This document shows positions 30,459-30,584 of a stretch of 30,584 nucleotides of DNA, piece after piece (position 1 is the stretch's first letter; every line of letters starts with the position of its first letter). Below the pieces are notes generated by a model. That model did no database searches. It was not told the DNA's origin and saw only the letters and a list, made by a program, of their open reading frames with translations. Where the stretch lies: positions 1 to 30,584 of the IMG/VR virus record IMGVR_UViG_3300037193_000556. One strand, written 5' to 3'. This DNA comes from a virus. A program made the position numbers and the translations under genes.

Positions 30459-30584
30459 CTACGGCCGGCAGAGGTCGCGGATCTTCTGCTTCACGGCCTT
30501 GAACGCGGCAAGTCGCTCAGTCAGCGGGACGTCGCGCGTGACCGGCAGCGGCGGGATGATCGTGAAGACCGATACGTCAGCATC
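30459..30584 (-). CDS. partial gene at right edge, C-terminal end
   Basis: On the minus strand an open frame runs from the window edge to a TAG at 30461-30459, encoding the last 41 residues, including DADVSVFTIIPPLPVTRDVP, TERLAAFKAVKQKI and RDLCRP at the end. It is convergent with the Xre-type gene, 15 bases apart. The composition looks like real coding sequence, but the start lies outside the window and no family can be assigned. Confidence 0.5.
   Translation of the reverse strand, partial: DADVSVFTIIPPLPVTRDVPLTERLAAFKAVKQKIRDLCRP

Noticed and set aside
1-30584. tRNA genes, CRISPR arrays, insertion sequences, att sites
   Set aside because: None seen by eye: no cloverleaf with a CCA-type end, no regularly spaced direct repeats, no transposase or integrase motifs. 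A dedicated search could still find a short tRNA or att core.

Overview
The window is about 30 kb of a tailed dsDNA phage or prophage with a long, probably siphovirus-type tail. Nearly all genes lie on the + strand, packed with ATGA, TGATG or GTGA overlaps. They run in canonical virion order: small terminase, large terminase, portal-MuF fusion, protease/scaffold, decoration protein, major capsid protein, connector and tail-completion genes, tail tube, tail chaperones, tape measure, tail tip, lysis. The high-GC composition, GGAGG ribosome sites and lysis genes fit a Gram-negative, probably proteobacterial host. I cannot name the host. No integrase, tRNA, att site or CRISPR array is visible, so lifestyle is undecided, although an Xre-type regulator sits at the right end.

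Layout: 1-3000 holds accessory genes (an AT-richer HNH-like endonuclease, a DUF1064 nuclease-like protein, a secreted fibronectin-III protein and several small proteins). 2976-10479 is packaging and head. 10488-10515 is a strong hairpin after the capsid gene. 10541-17025 is an accessory block inside the structural operon: a 1026-residue glycosyltransferase-methyltransferase-glycosyltransferase fusion, a small probable virion protein, a compact radical SAM/SPASM-like enzyme and two large probable surface proteins, one with about nine degenerate repeats. 17022-26698 is connector, tail and tail tip. 26703-26939 is a lone minus-strand lipoprotein gene. 27012-29750 is the lysis region. 29731-30584 is a divergent regulatory region with a sigma-region-4-like minus-strand gene, two 17-bp dyads, an Xre-type + strand gene and the end of another minus-strand gene.

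The most unusual content is the 10.5-17 kb block. Carbohydrate transfer, methyl transfer and radical chemistry are encoded between the capsid and connector genes, next to candidate surface proteins. The simplest reading is a virion-modification system that decorates capsid or tail proteins, which is inference. A second signal is translational. Seven gene starts lie exactly 12 nt after a GGAGG, and five of those start with TTG, CTG or ATT. This places the true starts of the large terminase (ATT, 3455) and the tape measure (CTG, 20241) upstream of their first conventional start codons.
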